From contig NC_070571.1 of assembly GCF_026914185.1 (NCBI RefSeq), forward strand, positions 4,960,001 through 5,024,000: a stretch of DNA of 64,000 bases. Reading direction: 5' to 3'. This document shows, in pieces, positions 46,690 to 57,645 of the stretch. The notes under the pieces are model-generated. The model did not search any database. It was not told the origin of the DNA and was given only the letters and a program-made list of their open reading frames with translations. The position numbers and the translations under genes are program-made. Numbering within the stretch: the stretch's first letter is position 1; each line of letters opens with the position of its first letter. This DNA comes from Puccinia triticina. Its lineage: Eukaryota > Basidiomycota > Pucciniomycetes > Pucciniales > Pucciniaceae.

Positions 46690-48591
46690 TTTTAGTTGGA
46701 AGGTAATACAACTTCTGGGGGGGTGTGTTTTGAGCAATGGAGGCCACGCACTCCATGATTTGTTCTTTGGAAGGGGGCTCTTGGTTCTTGGCCGGTTTGT
46801 CGTCAACATTGCGGACGGTCTTCTTACTGTCCCAGAGTTGTTGGTCGAGCTCAAAGATGAGCTTAGAGTACGCCACGCCGTATGCGGGCAACTTCTTCCT
46901 GATTCTGACTAGGTCCTTGTCGATATCATCCCAGAAGGATATTTGCTTCTGGTTCAATTGTCAACGTTGGGTGTTTTGGTTATGGTTGGCCATGAAGCGC
47001 AGGTAGCACAAGCAGATCTTAGCGCCGGGGGGAACCTTCTTATGAATTAATTCCTTGTTTGCCTTTTTGAAATCAGGGTGGAATGTCGAGTAAATGTGCA
47101 CAATGAGGGAATAGAGGTTGGGTACCTTGGAGGGTGCCCCCCCGTGAGACCAACCTTGATGAGCAGAGCCAGGGTGGTTTTTTCTTGCTTGACGTACTTG
47201 GTAACAAGAGCTTTCAATTTGGGGCCATTGTGCCCCAAAGGCGGTAAGTGCGCGGTGTGGAATTCTGCCGATGCACTCTTGATTGCACCCTGTTGAGAGA
47301 TAGGTGAGAAAATGTACTGCTCCACCTAAGATATACTGAGAGAGAGACTTACAATGGTTTTAGAGACTGGGGTCTCATTGACACACAACCAAGTTGCGGC
47401 GCGGCTGCCGTAAGATCAAAGGTCCTCATCAAGTAACACTCGTTGGACGGTCTCGCAGAGATGGCTCTTAAGAGGTTGCTGAACTCAAAGGGGGAAGCGG
47501 TTTTGTCAGGAATAGTGATTGAGCCAACGGATGTTGAGCGCGGATTGAGGTCATTATGGAGGGCCAATAGGAGTATGGCCATGTTGCGGGCTTCTGGCGT
47601 CATCTGAGAAATTGAGACTCTTAAACAATTACCTGACCCGAGTAAGAAGGTTGATCACTCACCTGAAATAGGGGCTGGGCCCGTTCCATCAGCTCTAGAC
47701 TGAGGGAAAAGGTGCCCTCAATGGCTTCTAGGGCCACCTGCATCTCCTCAAGGTCTTTGGGCAAAAGGGCCGCAGACCCTCCGGCACTCGATTGCAAGGA
47801 TCGACTCAGTTGCCTCGAGTTGGCGCTGCTTGGGGACCACGCTTGATGGGGTTCGGGTGGTAACAGATTCATGGCGTAAGGGGACGCCGGCGCGCCAGTT
47901 TGGGCCACTGTGGGCGTGCGTTGGGGTCCTGCCTTGCTTGGTCGGTTGTGCACGTCTGGGGGGTTGGAACCTGACAGGCTTTCAGCTGAAGGGGAGGGGG
48001 TTGGAGATGAGATGGGGGAAGGAGTGAGTGAGTGGAAGAATACTCACCAGGAGGATGATTGGGCCCTCTGAGGGCAAGGGAGTTGTTTCCGACGGAGGAG
48101 GCGGGGTTGCTTCCAAATGGGGGGGCTGCTGGGGTGTTTCTAAGGGGGCTGGCATGAGTCAGATCCACACCTTGGTGTCCGGAGAGGTTGTTACCGGGGA
48201 TGAGGTGTGGGTCATGTCCGGGGGTTAAGCTGTAGTCATGATGGGTGCCCAAAGGGTCGTAATTACCCTGAAACTCGTCCCAGGATTGCTGCCCACCAAG
48301 GGGCTGCGACACTGGTGTTGCCTGCAACATTGAAAGCGGTTGTGCCATTGAGTTGGGCTGCGCCAAAGCGTTTGGGTGGGCCATTGGATTTGGTTGCACC
48401 ATTGGGTTTGGTTGTGGCGCCATTGGATTTGGTTGCGCCATCGGATTTGGTTGCGCCATTGGATTTGGTTGCACCATTGGATTTGGTTGCGCCATTGGAT
48501 TTGGTTGCACCATTGGATTTGGTTGCGCCATTGGGAAGTCTAGTGTGGGCAAGGGTGAGGGCTGGTAGTCACAGGAGATACTGTAGAACAC
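46690..48591 (-). pseudogene. Degraded member of a rust-type multigene family with hexapeptide repeats
   Basis: Read on the minus strand from 48591: a Gln/Pro/Asn-rich N-terminal part with about eleven (M/V)(A/V)QPNP hexapeptides, a GT-AG splice at CCTG|GTGAGT to ESLSGSNPPDV, a middle part ending LELMERAQPLFQ, a third exon (TPEARNMAILLLALHNDL...), then GAIKSASAEFHTAHLPPLG and finally CYLRFMANHNQ...QKQISFWDDIDKDLVRIRKK. From memory, the end (YLRFMAN..., SFWD-D..L) belongs to a protein family repeated in rust genomes, function unknown. It is broken by a frameshift near 47390-47420, another at the G-run near 47135-47145, and an in-frame TGA at about 46961. Confidence 0.6.
48345..48537. repeat. 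18-bp minisatellite
   Basis: About ten tandem units of GCGCCATTGGATTTGGTT and variants (GCACCATT..., GCCATCGG...), encoding hexapeptides on the minus strand. Confidence 0.85.
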
Positions 48592-48840
48592 ATGGTGTTG
48601 GTGCCGTGGAGTCCAAGGGGTTTTGAGGAGTCCGATTGAGTTTGAGTTGCCGGTGATGGGTCCCCTGGTGACGTGGCAGTGTTTGGACTCCTTGAGTCCA
48701 ATGGAGTCGGGGTTTCATGGCGGCGCTGCGCTGCGGACTGCGCGGCTAAGAGGGGCGGAACGTGCATCAACTCAAGTCCAGGGGCTTCCCTTTCTTATAA
48801 AAGCAAGCTCTGTCTGAATTATGATAAAATAAAATTTTCA

Positions 48841-48930
48841 AAGCACACTTTCATAAAATAAAGGCACACAAAGCACATTTCCATAAAATAAAGGCACACA
48901 AAGCCCACTTTCATAAAATAAAGGCACTCA
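48841..48930. repeat. 30-bp tandem repeat, three units
   Basis: Units start at 48841, 48871 and 48901 (AAGCACACTTTCATAAAATA followed by AAGGCACACA, with few changes). Confidence 0.85.
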
Positions 48931-49212
48931 TTCCTCCCATTTCCCCAAATAAATACCATATATCATTTCCCCCATTTCCGCTATTAAATTTGCATATAAG
49001 TAAAGCTTGCTTGGGAATATCCTAGTTCTGTTTTTTTCCATGCTACCACAAAGTCCCTGGGGTTGGCCCACAGCCCCCCCCAAACATTCACACTGGTAAG
49101 CAGGGTTGGGTCTGATTGCACCAATTGGGTGAACTTGCTGAAATTTTCTGGTTTATGATCAGGTTTGGAGCATCACATGTATCCTGATGGTACATACAGA
49201 TACAGATGAATT
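48931..49212. other. AT-rich spacer
   Basis: No gene seen; includes AAAGTCCCTGGGG at about 49051, a faint copy of the MITE-end motif. Confidence 0.4.
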
Positions 49213-52200
49213 ATGTGTAAATCAAAATGGGCCAAGGAGGAAAATATTCCATTACATATTAAAGCCTCCACACATATAAGAAATTTCAATGAAGTACAGG
49301 CTTTCCATAATCAGATGGCACATTCTTCACAAATTTCACAAAAACCTGCCTCATCAATACCACACAATTGGACCCAGGACCCCCCTGAGCTGCATGTTGA
49401 CATTGTTCCAGATGTTCTGCCTCCACCACTTCCTGAGGGCTCTCCACCTGGCCATTCCCAAAGGGTGGAGGTGGATATGGATAATTCAGTTGGTTTTGGT
49501 TTTGGATCTGATGCAAGGCATGAAGTTGTTTGTGGACCCCAAGAAATGGAACGCTGGTTCAACAATGCATTGGCGGCTGGATTGATGGATGAAGAGGTTT
49601 TATTCCCTAGTCAAGATGCACCTCTCCCTGATCATCAATTTTCAGAAGCATGCAAAAATTCCTCTTGGTTCCCTTTCAGATTCAAGGAGGTAAGCTGTCT
49701 ATTTCACAGCTATGTCTCATCATCATCAATAGATTCAATAGATAATGGCTGATTTTTTGCTTGGCATGGCCATATATATCAATACATTTCACCAGTATGC
49801 AGTCTCTGCTCTCATGCTTGGGCACCTTCATAATTGATTGTCACAGACAATGTACAATCAGATACATATCATATTGACTGTGTGTGGCATAGAAATCCCA
49901 CACTGGGATTGTCAGGGCGGGTCTCTATTGTGGCCGTGCCCTGAATATTAACCTTAGATATGTTCTAACGTTTTCAGCTGATCTCAGCTGTCACGACGTC
50001 TGTCGGAGCTCGACTTAGCCGCAGCGCAAGGAGGAAAGCCGCGCCTCCGTCTGGAGGGGCTGGTTGAGTGTATACAACCGAAGTCCTAGGGACTTGTGGA
50101 ATGGGTCCTGTCTAGGACAGGGAAGAGAGAAAAAGGGAAAAGCCCAACTTACCTAGTAGAAACGGGGAGTCGGGTCAAGCGCGCAGAGAATGAGAATAAG
50201 AAAGGTGGATCAGGAAATAACCCCAATCGTTGTTTTTGGCGTAATTGGTTGAATACAACAATAATGTTGGGTGTGGTAGCTGATCTGGGGATCTTCTTGG
50301 TAGGAAGGTTCCCCAGTACTTATACCCCAGGTGTGCTGGGCTGACTTGTGGGCCAATGCCCACCGGTATATCTACAATCTATCCACCTGGGAATCTGCTT
50401 AGAGGATCCCAGGCAATGTTTGCTTGCTCACTTGAGGCCGGTGCCCAAGCCCTTCGTCATCAAGGTGCTTACTTTGGCAGCTTTTGTGCTCTTACTTGTC
50501 TGCGGGCCGTCAGCGCTTGCGACGGTCTGTGGTTTGTTGACGTCTGCTTTGTCTGGACTAGTAGGCGGCTGACAGGGATAGCATCAAGAGAAACCGGGAA
50601 TTGATTAGGAAAGCGTTAGATGTTCAATTAAAACAGCATGTGTCAGTATTCAATAACACCTGCTATTATCTGAGTCTGAGGGATATTATTGGACATGTGG
50701 GCCTCTTTTGATTTATGACTGTTGATGAGTTCTGAAATAGTGACCTAGTGCTGAACTGCCTTGTCTCATCTTCCAGGAATTGGCAAATCCAATAGTACAC
50801 CCACATTTACAATTCTACCCGCATGACACCAATGGTAAGAACATCAGAGCATTGTACCAAAGTGCAAAATGGCGTGAACACCTCCCCCGACAACACCGTG
50901 TGCAGATGGCTGCAGTAGGCAACCAACACTACTATATTTTTGAGCCCATCACTTTGATTGGATCACCAGATAGTTACATTTTGGTGCCAATATTTTTCTA
51001 CCAGAAGGTCACTGAGGTAGAAAATGATTTATACACAAAGTGTATTAGGCCCAAATTCACTCATCCAGATGAAGAAGGAAAATTCCATTTGACACACTAT
51101 TGCCAAGAAATTTATGGCGCGGAGAATATCCACAATGCAAACATTTCTGAAATTTTGGGACTGTTTGGGTGTGTAACAAAAAAGCTATACAGTTAGCAGT
51201 AATTTTCCTACTAAGCCTGCTGCGCACCCCTTATATCTCATTTTATAATGACACACTATTGCTAGGAATTTTAGGGAATTAATTTGAAGCATATTTCTCT
51301 GTGATCTCAAAATTTTGTGCCTTTGGTGTGTGTAACAAAAAAGTTATACATATATGCAAAATAATAAATGCAAGACCTATTTGGGCTACAGGAAAGCTGG
51401 TGAAAATTCTGAAAATTATCAGGTCATGAATTTGCACATGTACCATGATAATGTGAAATTTTTGGGGCTACTGGGGCACAGGAAGCGATATTACAGGTCC
51501 CGGCCGCGTTAAAATATGATTTTTTCATGTCAATTTTCTCTAGGCTCAAGGAGACCCCTAAATGACTTGATTATTTTTTAGGGGGATCATAAAAGCTCAT
51601 TCTATTGATTCATCAAAAAATATCTCAAGAAATGCAAGCTGTTTTTTTGGGGGAATGCACAGTGCGCGAAGAGCCGTGGCAAAAGCGCGCACTGCGGGCG
51701 GGACGTCGAGACGACGACCCCCACAGTGCGCAAAGAGTTTCTTGCAGTGCGCAAAGTAAGTCCGTAAAATTATGCAAACCAACGTTGAACACCATAAATG
51801 TCAGGCAGATGGTCAAATAAAACCAAAGATTCACATGCTGCTACACCTCCCTCAATCAATCAGGCGATTTGGACCACCAATTCTTTTTGCCACAGAGAAA
51901 TTTGAGAGTTACAATGGCATAGTCCGCACTGCGTCTATTCATTCCAACAGACAAGCTCTCAGTCATGATCTGGCTCTGAGTCTCACATTCAGCAATTATC
52001 ATATAGAGAGGCTCTTATTCTCTGGTGCCTATATTTATGATTGTCAAACAGGAGAATACTTCCAAGCATCATTGGAAATTACAAACATATTCGCACAGAA
52101 TGAACATATTCAACACTCTTTTGGTTACAACTCAAAATCAGTTAACCCCATGATTTCATACCGCTACTTACACAATCCCAAAGTGAATCCATATGATGAA

Positions 52201-52869
52201 GAACAAATCCCATCCGCACTGAGGTTAAACTTCCCAAACAGTAGAATCAGCCAAGTTTCTTCAATCAAACTTAATTCAAAGGAAACCATTTACAAGGGAA
52301 TGTTTTATTTGGTGAGCAAAGATGCAAAACACTCATAAAATGCTACCACTGATAACCAGTAATAACAACACTATCCATTTTATGTGGCTAATAGGAGCAA
52401 GGTTCCCAAAATAGCCATGTGATAGCGTGTGTTCAATCAGTTTGGGTGGTAACTCCAGGGAATCGATTCTATTTGCGTCGAGTGGAATGCACACGTGGGC
52501 AGATAAATCATCATACAAAAATGTGGACACTGGCCAAAAGTTCCACATCAACCATTTTACCTGTCCCTGTAAGTCCCTCTGATATAAAAAACACATGAGG
52601 ATCCACTGAAAATGATCAAGAAGTTCAAGAGAAAGCTGATTCCTGACAATTACGAACAGATGGTCAAGTGTTGTCTCAATGTACAGCATAACTGCTTTGA
52701 TGGAGGCTGCAATATGTTTGAAGGCGCAGTGCCAGTCAACAAGCGACAGGAGGGAACATCTGTGTGTCATCACATCCAACACACAAACTATAACAGTTAT
52801 CTGCTGAATTCCTTTGCACATCATGAGGGTCAGATCCACCGCCATGAATCTTCTTTGCAACCACAATAA
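49213..52869 (+). pseudogene. Plavaka (CACTA/CMC-like) transposon coding remnant
   Basis: Pieces in order: 49213-49690, ending SSWFPFRFKE then a GTAAGC donor; 50777-51195 (ELANPIVHPHLQFYPHD..., YIFEPITLI...); 51772-52335 with KPKIHMLLHLPQSIRRFGPP and ATEKFESYNGIVR...SNRQALSHD; 52612-52869 with LNVQHNCFDGGCN and HHIQHTNYNSYLLNSFAHHE. These match the central and C-terminal parts of the large Plavaka-type ORF of basidiomycetes, in which KPKxHxLxHLPxxIRRFGPA and ERxESxN are standard. Much of the coding region is missing, frames change between pieces, and the first intron contains a solo LTR. No intact catalytic core is visible. Confidence 0.65.
49910..50574. mobile_element. Solo LTR with 5-bp target duplication
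   Basis: 665 bp bounded by TGTCAG...CTGACA (perfect 6-bp terminal inverted repeat beginning TG and ending CA), flanked by GGGAT at 49905-49909 and 50575-50579. No gag or pol frame is inside. It lies in an intron of the Plavaka remnant. Confidence 0.8.
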
Positions 52870-53567
52870 ATTCCTGAATCACTCATGATGAACGCATTTC
52901 ATGAGGGACTCCAGAAGTGGCGCGGTGAAGATGAGCCTGATGGTCTCAGTGATTAAAATGTCTTTGTTTATTTGAATGGATGTTCCTCTACTATGTAGCA
53001 CAATTTATACCTTGTTGCTCCTGAATTTTTCACCCCATCCATTTCATAAAAGGGACCCCAACCATTTCATCAAAAGGATGTAGCTGTTCACTACATACAT
53101 TTCATTAATGGGTGTAGCATGTTTTATGTCAATCATTATTTATGAAGCTAGCTTGGGAATTTCTCTCCATCATTGTTGTTCAAGCAAGTCTGCATGCTTG
53201 TTGAGTTATGTGCAGTATAGCCCAATTGAACTTATTTTTTTTGGTTGACTTCATTATTTTTCTTCAGATGTAATTTGGATAAGTATTCTTCAGAGGGAAA
53301 TTGTATAAGCATGATATTCCCATCAGAGTAAATCACAAGAAAACAATAAATAAGACACAGAGATTGCATCAGCTTGCAGGAGATTGCAGGTCAAACCAAG
53401 AGAGAGCAGGATTGGTAGGGGCATGAGCTTATGGGACAAAATGGGACCAAAGAGGAATTGCAGGGGGTGGGTCACAGCCTCACAGGGGTAACAGGACATT
53501 TTAAACAAACAAGTGAGCAGTGGGGGAGGTGGCGGTTGCGGGAGGGAACACATCAGGTCTGGTTGAG
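52870..53567. other. Gene-free AT-rich spacer
   Basis: Includes ATTTCAT repeats around 53035-53110. No coding signal was seen. Confidence 0.45.
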
Positions 53568-54134
53568 TCATTTCATGGCCTCGGGGACGCCATCTGTGAG
53601 CAAAACCGCAGGCCCGTAGCGCGTCCCAAGGTTGCAGAGGGTCTTGAAGATAGACCAGTGGTAGAGCAAGTGCTTCTCAATCGCAGCTCAAGTCACCTTG
53701 TCCCCGGCCTTGATGTGGCACAATTTGAGATACTGGTCCATTGACAGGTCACGTGGTGAGGTTGGAGGGGTTGGGGTTGCAGGTTCAGGTTGACTGTTGG
53801 TCTTCACTCGCTTTGGTGTTGGGGGAGATTGAGTCAAATGAGCCGACAAACCGGAAGAAGCTAGTTGATCAACCCTTGACAACCGCTCCTCCTTTGGCAA
53901 GTGGGCGTTGTTGTCACCAAAGTCGCCGGAGAAGAACTGGTTTGTCTGTTTGACGAACGTCTCCAAGAAAGATTTCTGTTTCACAGCTCGCCAAGGGGGG
54001 GGGGGGGGGGGGGGTTGGGGTTGTCTTCTTGCGACACAACATTGTCTTCTTGCGCGGTGTCTTGTTGGGGGCCAATAGGCTGCGACCCGTTGCAGGACTC
54101 CTTGCAAGCCTATTGGGTCAAATAGTGTGGTCAA
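53568..54134 (-). pseudogene. Fragment of a rust-type family with a SAM-like segment
   Basis: The minus-strand frame from 54134 gives a Pro-rich region (a poly-G run at 53998-54014 encodes poly-Pro), LPKEERLSRVDQLASSG, a Pro/Thr linker and LSMDQYLKLCHI. An in-frame TGA at about 53690 follows, then AAIEKHLLYHWSIFKTL and PAVLLTDGVPEAM to a stop at 53568. The last ~60 residues resemble the helical SAM-like segment (SMEQYL..AHI...HWTFFR) that I associate with a multigene family in rusts and related basidiomycetes. The in-frame stop and the short 5' part make it a pseudogene. Confidence 0.5.
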
Positions 54135-54326
54135 TATGTGTTCTTGTCAGCAAGGAGGGAAGAAAAAACTACCCGCTTACCGTTGGGTGGGTGCTCTCCT
54201 GCTGAGACAACATCGGAGGCTTTGTTGGCGGAGGGGAGCTGGTGGGGGATGTCAAGGGGAGTGTCCAGGTGAGTGATGCCCTTCGCCATGCATGTTGGCA
54301 CCACTCGCCTCCATCGAACGGGTTGA

Positions 54327-54600
54327 CATTCAAAGGTCCTCCAAAGGCCCTCCAAAAAATAATCGGAGGGGAGGGCTCCGCCTCCAAAGATCCATCAAAG
54401 TCAGCGGCATTCAAAGGTCCTCCCGAAAATAATTGGAGGGGAGGGCTCCGCCTCCAAAGATCCATTGAAGTTAGCGGCATTCAAAGGTCCTCCAAAAAAT
54501 AATTGGAGGGGAGGGCTCTACCTCCAAAGATCCATTGAAGTCAGCAGCATTAAAAGGTCCTCCAAAGAATATTGGGAGGGGAGGGTCCTTCCTCCCAATG
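54327..54600. repeat. 70-bp tandem repeat, nearly four units
   Basis: Units at about 54334, 54404, 54474 and 54544, each containing GGTCCTCC(A/C)(A/G)AA..., GGAGGGGAGGGCTC and CCTCCAAAGATCCAT. The unit itself contains GGAGG/CCTCC complementarity. Confidence 0.85.
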
Positions 54601-55012
54601 GACTTTGGAGTAGAGTGAGATGTCAGAAAATAAGGTTTTATCCGGTCCAACCCAGTGGCCGGACGGATATTTCTGTCACCTTCAAATGTCATTCGAAGTT
54701 TTTGCCCCACCTTTGGAAAATCTTTGGATTTTCTTCAAAGATCATCCGAAGGACCACAACTTCGGAGGTCCTCCAAGTGAAAACCCTCACTTCAAAGGTT
54801 TTTCGGCAAAAAAACTTAAAAGTGCGTCCGCCGTGTATCGAGTGCTTTCTTCCAGAGTTGGAACTTGATGCCGTCATCAAGCAAAGGCTGAATTATCACA
54901 AGTCCCTCGCTTTGGAGGGCCCTGGTACCAAAGAGGTCGCGCATGGGAGATGCTTTGCATCCCGGGAGGCTTAGTTAAGTCAGAGCAAAGGGTGACTTGG
55001 TTGAGTTCCCCA

Positions 55013-55640
55013 AACTTAGCTAAGTCCCTTGATCGGAGGCGCGGGAGCGCTGTTGCAAAGCAACCCTATGAAGGAGGGACTTACGCCCTACCTTGCAAAA
55101 CAGTAGGCAGCAGATGTCTGCTTTCAGCCTTTTTTGCTTGTCCCTCTGTAGAAGATACGCAAGGACAGCTGGGGCCAAGTCAACTGCTCCAAGAGGTAGC
55201 CAAGAAGCATGGCTCTCTTCTGGTATTTTTCTTTTATCTGTAACACTTGAACTTGCTTTTTTAAAAAAAATGTAAGAGCTGCTAATTTTTGACAGGCGTC
55301 AAAAGTATGGCTTTGACCAAGGCCTATTTGAACAATGCCCTCCCAAAACCCATGAACTACTTTTTGTTTCATTTGGGATTCAAGAGAGTTTTTGGAGGGA
55401 CCCAATCTCAGGAAGGTGGCTGGTGCAAGTGCTGATGTAGGCGGACAAAACTGTCTACTCAGAATTTTGATAGCCTATAGCTGAGTCAAGATATAAAGAG
55501 TTGAAAACTTTGAAAGTTTTCCCCAGCCAAATGAGATTTCTGCTGCCTACTGTTTTGTGAGGTAGGGTGTAAGTCCCTCCTTTGGAAGGTTGCTTTGCAA
55601 CAGGGCTCCCGCACCTCCAATTGAGGGACTCAGCTAAGTT
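55013..55640. mobile_element. Foldback MITE with ~100-bp inverted repeats
   Basis: The left arm starts ACTTAGCTAAGTCCCTTGAT and runs through GCAAAGCAACC, GGAGGGACTTA and CCCTACCTTGCAAAACAGTA to GCAGCAGA. The right arm reverse-complemented starts ACTTAGCTGAGTCCCTCAAT and matches throughout. Same family as 17945-18727. No gene is inside. Confidence 0.8.
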
Positions 55641-55674
55641 TGTGAGTTCCCTACCTCCTTGGGGGAGCATAAAG

Positions 55675-55820
55675 TGGAGGACTTCCCGTATGATCTGGCA
55701 CTCTCACAGATGTCAATATAGACCCAAAAATTCTAGATTTTTGCAGGGAAATCTAGCTTTCTTGGGGTCCAGATCACTTCTGGGAGACCCGCAGATTCCA
55801 ACGGGAAGTCCTCCAGTGGC
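55675..55820. mobile_element. Foldback MITE, GGAGGACTTCC family (copy 2)
   Basis: Starts GTGGAGGACTTCCCGT and ends ACGGGAAGTCCTCCAGTG; the interior contains CTAGATTT/AAATCTAG complementary segments. Confidence 0.65.
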
Positions 55821-57310
55821 ATGCAAATGGCAGGGGAGATGTCACCCTGCCCCCAATACATACCTCCGTCTAGAATTCTGATTCTCACTGTGCCTTTTGC
55901 ACCATTAAAATCACCAGGTTCTTAGCTTATTTTCACCCATTTCAAACTCCTCAATATCCATCCCCCCTGGCAAGAAAAATCCTGTAATGTTGTTGCATGG
56001 TGGATTCCTGGAACCAATCCCCCCCTTTGAGCCCGCGCAAGCACAGGGATTTTCAAATTTTGAGCTCAAAAATGCCTGGGAGACCCCTTCAGAGCCAGTC
56101 CACAGTAAGTGGATTGGGCTATTAAATATGAGGGGCAGTAAGCTAAAAAAACAAGAGATTAAAACTGAGATAGCAGGCTACAAGTCTGTCTACTCAGTTT
56201 TTTTAAATCACAAACTATATTTTTTAAATTATTTTCAAAAAACCTATACTGTTTTTTACAAAAAATATTTGAGTCTTCAGGGCCAATGATGTGACATTAG
56301 AGGAAGCCTTGACTTTGGAGACGCTTTACACCTCCTTGGAGAGGCTTTGTTAAGCTTGCTTTAGCAATGCCACCGCGGGTGCCAAAGCCTGGTCAAATTG
56401 GCAAATTTGCCTCTCAGGGCCACCCTTGCAAGTATGATACTCTCACATTCTCCCCCAACAGCAATACCAAACTACACATTTCACAACCACAAGCTACCAA
56501 TTATGGCAACTTGTGGTGCAAAGCTGCCTCACTCCAGGTTGCTAAAACTGTTTCCCAGTTGCCAAACTCAAAGATTTGGCAACACAGTTTAGCACCTGTG
56601 GTGGAGATGCTCTTAGAATGAATTATTTTCTGTCAAAATTGGACCCTAGAAGCCCCCAATGAACGGGTGCAATGTGTTGAGATAGTGTATTAGCATTTCC
56701 CTATGTAGTATGCTTCTAATCTATACACCCACATCTTTGGCTATATTGTACATGTATATACACTACACCCGGGGAAATCACGCAGATTCCACAAGGACTC
56801 CATGTGTCAGCCACGCGCGAGGTTGGACCAGCGGCTGGGGGTCCAGGGAATCACAGGGTCACCACCGGGAGTAAAGCCCGTGGATTCCACGGCAGCTTTT
56901 GGCTCCGCGTGGAATCCCCGTGGATTCCCTGTGATCCCAACGTGAAGGTTGGGCCCACGGGTGGATCACGGGTCCTTCACCCGTGGACTCCCTGAGGATT
57001 TGCCGTGATACCCACGCGCGGGTTGGGCCCACAAGATGTGGTTTGGTTAGGTAACCCGGGGGGGAGGGGGGGGGGCGGAGCGGATCAAAACTGCGGGTAA
57101 TATTGCAGAATGTGGTACCACCAGGGTACCACAACTGCATTGCATATCAAGTAGCTGTGAAATGTAAATAAACAAAGTAAAAATAAAATAAAAACAATAA
57201 TATGCCAGACAAAAGGAGTTGGGAAAAACAACAAGGAAACAAGTTAAGAGTGTGAGAGCACAAATGATCAGGAAATACATGCACCCAGGCCTACAATCCC
57301 AATCAATAAT
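55821..57310. other. Gene-free repeat region
   Basis: 56776-57050 contains several forward and inverted copies of GTGGATTCC/GGAATC(C)CAC and CACGCG(C/A)GGTTGG motifs, a foldback-type repeat; a G-rich run lies at 57056-57076. Open frames on both strands are short and unsupported. Confidence 0.5.
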
Positions 57311-57311
57311 C

Positions 57312-57645
57312 TATTGGGTCAAGAAAGGGGAGGAGGAAAAGGCCTTTAAGCGGGTTACCGACCCCAAACAGCCTTTGGGCGAGCTCTTCCTCAATCCTAA
57401 CCTGTTCTCCATTGACAGTACCACCGCCATTGCTTTCACGGTGATTTCCAACTCCGGCACCTATATGGCCTATGGCCTCTCCCGCTCTGGGAGCGACACC
57501 TACACTGTTTACATCCGTCACACTGACTGCCCCCACACCAAGACTGCTGCCAATGGCGGCAAGAGAGGTGAGGACCCTGGGCGGATGAAGGACATTGTTG
57601 AGAATGTTAGGATGACCGGTGTCAATTGGATGAGAGACCATTCCG
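57312..57645 (+). pseudogene. Prolyl oligopeptidase exon fragment
   Basis: Translation reads VKKGEEEKAFKR..., LFLNPNLFSIDSTTAIAF, SNSGTYMAYGLSRSGSDTYT, GGKRGEDPGRMKDIVENV and MTGVNWMRDHSG, then a plausible donor G|GTCAGT at 57645. This corresponds to the first blades of the beta-propeller of prolyl oligopeptidase (family S9A), where the parent has DPNxLSxDGT...AYGLSxSGSDW. Both the start of the propeller and the whole alpha/beta-hydrolase domain with its Ser-Asp-His triad are missing. It is an isolated gene piece among repeats and cannot form an enzyme. Confidence 0.65.

Noticed and set aside
48841..48930. Regular 30-bp repeats that could suggest a CRISPR-like array
   Set aside because: The units are contiguous without unique spacers and the genome is eukaryotic.
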